The notes under the pieces: model-generated
What the model saw: the letters and a program-made list of their open reading frames with translations, nothing else
Databases searched by the model: none
What the model was told of the DNA's origin: nothing
Assembly: GCF_042648805.1 (NCBI RefSeq)
Contig: NZ_JBHRXZ010000016.1
Span: forward strand, 62,001 to 126,000
Direction: 5' to 3'
From: Azomonas tarimensis
Lineage (GTDB): Bacteria; Pseudomonadota; Gammaproteobacteria; Pseudomonadales; Pseudomonadaceae
Length of the DNA: 64,000 nucleotides
Position numbers and translations under genes: made by a program
Shown: positions 60,105 through 64,000 of the stretch, piece by piece
Layout: each line of letters starts with the position of its first letter
Position numbering within the stretch: position 1 is the first letter of the stretch

Positions 60105-60284
60105 ATGGCTACTAAACATCGCGGTGGAAGTGGAAATTTTGCGGAAGATCCCCAACGTGCAGCCGAAGCGGGCCGCAAGGGAGGCCAGGTAAGCGGCGGT
60201 AATTTCAAGAACGACCCTCAGAAGGCCGCCGAAGCCGGTCGCAAGGGCGGTGCCAATAGCCGCCGTGGTAGCCGTTCGGAGTAG
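60105..60284 (+). CDS. KGG-repeat stress-induced protein (Con-10-like)
   Basis: A 59-residue hydrophilic protein starting MATKHRGGSGNFAEDP with two repeats, each containing AAEAGRKGG, the hallmark of KGG (general stress/Con-10) proteins. It is rich in glycine, lysine and alanine and probably intrinsically disordered. GGAGACGA precedes the start. Such genes are usually under RpoS in Pseudomonas. It is flanked by ligD and an exported protein gene on the other strand, with hairpins after it. Confidence 0.88.
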   Translation: MATKHRGGSGNFAEDPQRAAEAGRKGGQVSGGNFKNDPQKAAEAGRKGGANSRRGSRSE

Positions 60285-60301
60285 GAGCGGCCGGAGAGTC
60301 A

Positions 60302-60325
60302 GGGGGCGGCAGCAATGCCGCTCCC
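60302..60325. terminator. Bidirectional terminator after the KGG gene
   Basis: GGGGGCGGC, loop AGCAAT, GCCGCTCCC (one G-U pair), a 9-bp stem between convergent genes ending at 60284 and 60342. Confidence 0.65.
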
Positions 60326-60341
60326 TATCCCCACCGACGCA

Positions 60342-60659
60342 TTACTCGGTAGTGCCAGGTGAGGTGGCGTCGTCATGGGGGCCGCCGGGTGACGAAAAGC
60401 GATCCGTATCGTTACGCTCGGTCGACCAGCTAGTACCCTCATCCCCGCTGGGCGCGGTTTCGACCGGATACCCTTCTTCAGTACGAACCCGGCCCTGCGA
60501 ATCGGTGTAGGTGTCGAGTTCTTCCATATGGGTGGGATTGCCGCTCGGGCTCGGATAGGCGCCCCGACGTTCTTCGGGTGTTCCCGCCGGCCATTGGGCA
60601 AGCGCGGATGTCGCGAACACGCCGCTGATCAACAACGTAAACAAGCTGCTCTTTTTCAT
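60342..60659 (-). CDS. Hypothetical exported protein
   Basis: A 105-residue protein with a signal peptide (MKKSSLFTLLISGVFATSALA, cleaved after about 21). The mature part is hydrophilic, rich in glycine, proline, serine and threonine, and lacks cysteine. It contains no domain known to me and may be intrinsically disordered. It sits in the run of stress-type genes from 56.5 to 62 kb and is convergent with the KGG gene across a hairpin. Confidence 0.65.
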   Translation of the reverse strand: MKKSSLFTLLISGVFATSALAQWPAGTPEERRGAYPSPSGNPTHMEELDTYTDSQGRVRTEEGYPVETAPSGDEGTSWSTERNDTDRFSSPGGPHDDATSPGTTE

Positions 60660-60966
60660 TGGAATCCCTCAAGCGTTTAAGGAAATGCCGGCCCGTTGGG
60701 TCCTAAGCCGAGCCGGCGGGAGTTCTAACCGAGCGAACCGCCTCCAGACGACGAACGGCCCGAGCCAGGAACCCTGTGAAATCAAGATCTTCCGCTGGGT
60801 GACTGAAACGTCGAAGCGCCCCGGGTTTACACGCTGGCGGGGCCTGCTAGGGTGGATAAGGACGGCACTCCTGCCGACGCCGTCTGGCATTCGGCAAGCG
60901 ACCAGGCTGCCGGACCCCTGCACATCGATCGTGCAGCATCCGCACCTCATCTGTCCGGAGGTTCCC
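60660..60966. other. Intergenic region between divergent hypothetical genes
   Basis: 307 bases with no gene recognised. It is the shared promoter region of the exported-protein gene and the DUF1652 gene. No strong hairpin or repeat was seen. Confidence 0.4.
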
Positions 60967-61281
60967 ATGGGCACTCGTCTCCCCCCGTCGAAAATAGAAG
61001 CCATTCTTCGTGATCACCTGCACCCCTATCGTTGCGAATGTCAGCCCCAGCTCGACAATTCGCTCAGTGTCCGGCTCTACCGGGAGGCCGGTGATATGGA
61101 TGAACTCACGGCGATCGGCATCAGCCCTGAGCAATGCCGGGACGCGGCGAATCTGGTACGGCTGGCTCAGGAGTTACGAATCGAACTCCACGCCACCAGC
61201 GGTTCGCTGTTCGACGAACCCCATCGTGAAGAGCCTACCCACTCGACCGTTCCGCCAGTTGACGCTAGCCATTCCGCCTGA
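60967..61281 (+). CDS. DUF1652 domain-containing protein
   Basis: A protein of 104 residues. The DUF1652 pattern is seen as KIEAILRDHLHPYRCECQPQ, LDNSLSVRLY and IGISPEQCRDAANLVRLAQELRIEL. This family is limited mostly to Pseudomonas and has no known function. ATG 60967 has GGAGG upstream, and the longer frame that contains it has no support. The C-terminal 20 residues are polar and may be flexible. Its end overlaps the convergent DUF2061 gene by 17 bases. Confidence 0.8.
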   Translation: MGTRLPPSKIEAILRDHLHPYRCECQPQLDNSLSVRLYREAGDMDELTAIGISPEQCRDAANLVRLAQELRIELHATSGSLFDEPHREEPTHSTVPPVDASHSA

Positions 61282-61516
61282 GTAGCCGAGCCAGAACGTT
61301 ATGGCCATAACTGTCACAGTGATCTTCCTGGCTGTGTCCGAATCGCTCCCAGGCTTTTTCATGAAAGAAAAACACCACGGTATTGCACAAGGGTTCGATC
61401 AGCGCTACCGCTCCGCCGAGCGCCCAACTTCCGGTCAATGCATAAACGACCAGAAACGCGGTAAGAAAATGAAGAACGGCAAAGGTCAGGGTCTTGACTA
61501 GGGACTTTTTCTTCAT
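61265..61516 (-). CDS. DUF2061 small membrane protein
   Basis: An 83-residue protein with two hydrophobic segments (LTFAVLHFLTAFLVVYALTG and the ALGGAVALIEPLCNTVVFFF stretch) and the DUF2061 signature KSLVKTLTFAVLHF, then FHEKAWERFGH. Function unknown; it resides in the inner membrane by prediction. It overlaps the convergent DUF1652 gene by 17 bases at the 3' end. Start ATG 61516. Confidence 0.8.
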   Translation of the reverse strand: MKKKSLVKTLTFAVLHFLTAFLVVYALTGSWALGGAVALIEPLCNTVVFFFHEKAWERFGHSQEDHCDSYGHNVLARLLRRNG

Positions 61517-61584
61517 GGGCTTCCCACCGCGGCCGGGTTTGCCGGCAGAAGTTTCCTGAATGAAACAGCTGCCGGCGCAGGTTG

Positions 61585-62124
61585 TTAACGCTTCGCTTCA
61601 GCATCCGGAATGGATTCACGCGTCAGGAATTGCTGAGTGACTTTTGGCATGTAGTCGCTCAACCATTCGGCCATGGCAATTTCTTCTTTCAAGATACTTT
61701 CGCAGGTGCTGCGAGTTTCACTGTCACCGATTACTTCAGCCGCGGCGATGAGGATCTTGTAGGAAGCAATTTCCAGATTTTCAAATACATAGCTGGCCTG
61801 GACACCCTTGACCACTTCATCGCCGACAAACATGCCGCCCATCGCCTGGCCGAAGGCGGTGACTTTCGCGCCCATATCCTTGATGCCCGAATAAGAAGCG
61901 TCATAGCGCTTGAGACACTCCTCCACGAGCCTTGCCTGATTTTGGGTTTCGGTGATGTGCTGCTCAATGCGAGCGGTAAGCTCAGGGTAGTGTTCGATGC
62001 GATCGAGCTGCTTCTTCAACATCGTTTCCGCCTGGACTTCCATGGCATGCGCGTCCCGCAGCCAATCCACCATGTGCTTTTTCACATCATCAGGCTTGAG
62101 TCCGGTGTCATTGTATTGAGCCAT
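61585..62124 (-). CDS. DUF892 (YciE-type) ferritin-like protein
   Basis: A four-helix protein of 179 residues, DUF892 family. Metal-type residues are in DWLRDAHAMEVQAETMLKKQ, the second-helix RIEQHITETQNQARLVEECL, and the C-terminal half KILIAAAEVIGDSE then ILKEEIAMAEWLSD. Such proteins bind a di-metal centre and are linked to stress. RpoS control is common but is not shown here. It starts 203 bases before the MscS gene on the other strand; that shared gap holds only promoters. Confidence 0.85.
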   Translation of the reverse strand: MAQYNDTGLKPDDVKKHMVDWLRDAHAMEVQAETMLKKQLDRIEHYPELTARIEQHITETQNQARLVEECLKRYDASYSGIKDMGAKVTAFGQAMGGMFVGDEVVKGVQASYVFENLEIASYKILIAAAEVIGDSETRSTCESILKEEIAMAEWLSDYMPKVTQQFLTRESIPDAEAKR

Positions 62125-62327
62125 GAGTATTTCCTCTATTTAGTGCGGTTACCTGGGAGGGTCTCGACGACCTCTTGTTATGTCCGAGGTGAGTTCCAGA
62201 TAGGAGTTCCCCCTTCCCCGACTGGCTGCAGGTTTCAGATTTTTGCGTCACTCGCCGGCAGGGCGTTGAACCTAGATCAAGGGTGATCGGTCACTTTGAG
62301 CTGTTCCCGAAGCCTGAGGCCCGACTC

Positions 62328-63461
62328 ATGGAAATACCCGCGGCGTTGCTGGAATGGCAGAACTACATTGCAGATCCAGCCATCCGCACGCTGGTGGTGG
62401 CAATGGTGGTAGTGCTGGTGCTGTCGCTGTCCAGCCGGGTCCTGACAAGCACGATGCTGCGACTCGGGCGAGGCTTCGTAGTCACTCGTGAAATGGCGCT
62501 GCAGGTGCACAAGCCCATACGGGTGCTGCTGCCGCTGATGGGGCTGCAGGCAGTCTGGGCAGCCGCGCCGGCCAATCTGGCGCTGGTCCCCCTGGCCCGC
62601 CAGCTGACCACGCTACTGATGATCGGCGTGTTCACCTGGCTGGCGTTGCGCATGCTCCGCGGCGTCGAGCAGGTCATCCTGCTGAACAATCCGGTCAACG
62701 TGACGGACAATCTGCGCGCTCGTCGTATCCAGACCCAGACGCGAGTCCTGCTGCGCACCCTGAGCCTGTTCGTCATCACGGTCGGCGCCTCGGCGATTCT
62801 CATGACCTTCCCGGCCGCCCGCCAGTTCGGCACCAGCCTGCTCGCTTCAGCCGGCCTGGCCGGCCTGGCTGTCGGCTTTGCTGCACGACCGGTGTTGGGC
62901 AATATCATTGCCGGCGTGCAGATCGCCATCACCCAGCCCATTCGACTGGACGACGTGGTGATCGTGGAAAACGAATGGGGGCGGGTCGAAGAGATCACTG
63001 GCACCTATGTGATCGTGCGGATCTGGGATGAGCGTCGGCTGGTTGTGCCGCTGCAATACTTCATCGAAACGCCCTTCCAGAACTGGACCCGCAGCACCGC
63101 CAACCTGATCGGCTCCGTGTTTGTCTGGGTCGACTATTCATTGCCGCTGGAGCCGCTGCGAGAAGAGCTGCGGCGTCTCTGTGAAGAAGTGCCGGAGCTG
63201 TGGAATGGCGAGGTGTGCGTGCTCCAGGTGACAGATACCAGCGAAAAATCCATGCAGCTACGCGCCCTGGTCAGCTCCAGAGACTCTTCCTCCAACTGGG
63301 ACCTGCGCTGCCATATCCGGGAAAACCTCATCGGCTTCATTCAGCGGCAGTACCCACACGCTCTGCCCCAATTGAGGGCAGATATGAATGTCGGGCAGAA
63401 GCACGAGATTGATCTCACCCAGCCACTGCCCAACGAACCTGAGCGCCAACCACCGGTTTGA
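62328..63461 (+). CDS. MscS-type mechanosensitive ion channel
   Basis: A channel of 377 residues with an N-terminal set of about four hydrophobic helices. Then comes the MscS pore helix GTSLLASAGLAGLAVGFAAR in its glycine/alanine packing, the beta domain ITQPIRLDDVVIVENEWG then EITGTYVIVRIWDERRLVVP, and a C-terminal alpha/beta part. ATG 62328 is used, since GAGG lies eight bases upstream; a GTG at 62283 is possible. It releases solutes on hypo-osmotic shock. Confidence 0.88.
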   Translation: MEIPAALLEWQNYIADPAIRTLVVAMVVVLVLSLSSRVLTSTMLRLGRGFVVTREMALQVHKPIRVLLPLMGLQAVWAAAPANLALVPLARQLTTLLMIGVFTWLALRMLRGVEQVILLNNPVNVTDNLRARRIQTQTRVLLRTLSLFVITVGASAILMTFPAARQFGTSLLASAGLAGLAVGFAARPVLGNIIAGVQIAITQPIRLDDVVIVENEWGRVEEITGTYVIVRIWDERRLVVPLQYFIETPFQNWTRSTANLIGSVFVWVDYSLPLEPLREELRRLCEEVPELWNGEVCVLQVTDTSEKSMQLRALVSSRDSSSNWDLRCHIRENLIGFIQRQYPHALPQLRADMNVGQKHEIDLTQPLPNEPERQPPV

Positions 63462-63474
63462 CCGGATTAACACA

Positions 63475-63495
63475 GGTGCGACCTGTTGTCGCACC
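63475..63495. terminator. Bidirectional terminator between mscS-like gene and cinA
   Basis: GGTGCGAC, loop CTGTT, GTCGCACC, between convergent stops at 63461 and 63498. Confidence 0.7.
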
Positions 63496-63497
63496 CC

Positions 63498-63995
63498 TCA
63501 GCCCAGCGGGCGCTGTACGGTTAGCTCGGCATAGCGTGCCATCAGTTGTTCCAGCCCATACCGCGCAGCCTGCTTGCGAATGGCCACTCGATCCCCCTCG
63601 AACTGGACTGTCTCGCTGACCACCCGTGTCCCGTCGTTTCCTGCCAGCGCATAGGCATAGCACTGGGTGCCACTGGCATCCTCTGCAGAATCGTCTGCAA
63701 CGCCCGTGTTTGACACGGCAAGGCGAGCGCCGGTAACCCTCAATGCGCCGATCGCCATCTCCCTAGCTACCTCCTCACTGGTCAGACCAAAGCGCTCGAC
63801 CGTTTCTCGATTGACGCCAATCAGCCGATATTTGGCCTCCTCGTCATAAACAACGAAGCCACCATAAAGCACCGCGCCGCACCCAGGAATGTCCCCCAGC
63901 AACGAGGCCATTAACCCGCAGGTGCAGGATTCGGCGGTAACCAGGCTAAGCTCGCGCGCCTTCAGGAGCGCAATCAATTGATCCAGACCCTGCAT
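63498..63995 (-). CDS. pncC: CinA-family nicotinamide-nucleotide amidohydrolase PncC
   Basis: A stand-alone CinA C-terminal domain of 165 residues. Motifs are VTAESCTCGLMASLLGDIPG (nucleophile serine region about 22), then YGGFVVYDEEAKYRLIGV and AVSNTGVADDS (normally TGIAGP, here with VADDS). It deamidates nicotinamide mononucleotide in the NAD cycle. The variation in the last motif is worth noting. ATG 63995 opens the gene near the window end; in many Pseudomonas the recA gene is next, but only 5 more bases are visible. Confidence 0.86.
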   Translation of the reverse strand: MQGLDQLIALLKARELSLVTAESCTCGLMASLLGDIPGCGAVLYGGFVVYDEEAKYRLIGVNRETVERFGLTSEEVAREMAIGALRVTGARLAVSNTGVADDSAEDASGTQCYAYALAGNDGTRVVSETVQFEGDRVAIRKQAARYGLEQLMARYAELTVQRPLG

Positions 63996-64000
63996 CGTTA

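Noticed and set aside
1..64000. tRNA, rRNA and CRISPR arrays
   Set aside because: Both strands were read for T-loop-like motifs, rRNA landmarks and spaced direct repeats; none was found. A dedicated search could still find a missed tRNA.

Overview
The window looks like chromosomal DNA of a GC-rich gammaproteobacterium of the Pseudomonas/Stutzerimonas group. The main reasons are the pqqA-B-C-D-E, prolyl-peptidase (pqqH), ercA, ercS block beside exaC, which follows the Pseudomonas ethanol/PQQ layout, plus TIGR02647, DUF1652, KGG-repeat, DUF892 and YebG family genes and a VanR operator of the classic sequence. No rRNA, tRNA or CRISPR array was seen. The sequence was read by eye; no database search was run.

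Layout. 1-13.6 kb: an aromatic catabolism region. It has a drug-type MFS pump (partial), a FAD monooxygenase, three small redox genes, a hybrid histidine kinase, an operon of Rieske ferredoxin, SMP-30 lactonase, FAH hydrolase and sugar-epimerase-like dehydrogenase, and then vanB-vanA divergent from vanR. 13.6-17.3 kb: a LysR regulator divergent from a CoA-transferase pair and a thiolase. 17.3-25.1 kb: a cation/proton antiporter, rlmE beside a decayed TnpB element, a flavoprotein, an RNA methyltransferase, and an RsbQ-like hydrolase coupled to a PAS kinase. 25.3-26.1 kb: a broken mqo remnant. 26.1-39.1 kb: a second catabolic region with a FAD monooxygenase paralogue, DUF1302/DUF1329 outer-membrane-type pair, MFS importer, nitroreductase, SDR, a LysR regulator, a chemoreceptor, an alpha/beta hydrolase and an extradiol-type dioxygenase.

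39.4-45.9 kb: lipoproteins, small proteins, an exported GH5 glycosidase, a UvrD-type helicase, a pseudouridine-synthase-like protein and SOS-controlled yebG. 46-56 kb: ercS, ercA, pqqH, pqqE, D, C, B, A and exaC, all on the minus strand. 56-64 kb: a SulP remnant, a universal stress protein, DNA ligase D, KGG, DUF892 and MscS stress genes, and CinA/PncC.

The most notable observation is a 35-bp sequence (TTGAC-AATCG at one end, GTATCGC at the other) found upstream of the first FAD monooxygenase, the Rieske-lactonase operon and the second FAD monooxygenase/LysR pair, with weaker copies flanking the chemoreceptor/hydrolase divergent promoter. Its orientation always matches the downstream gene. 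It suggests that the two catabolic regions, 30 kb apart, form one LysR-controlled regulon that imports, senses and degrades an unidentified aromatic compound.
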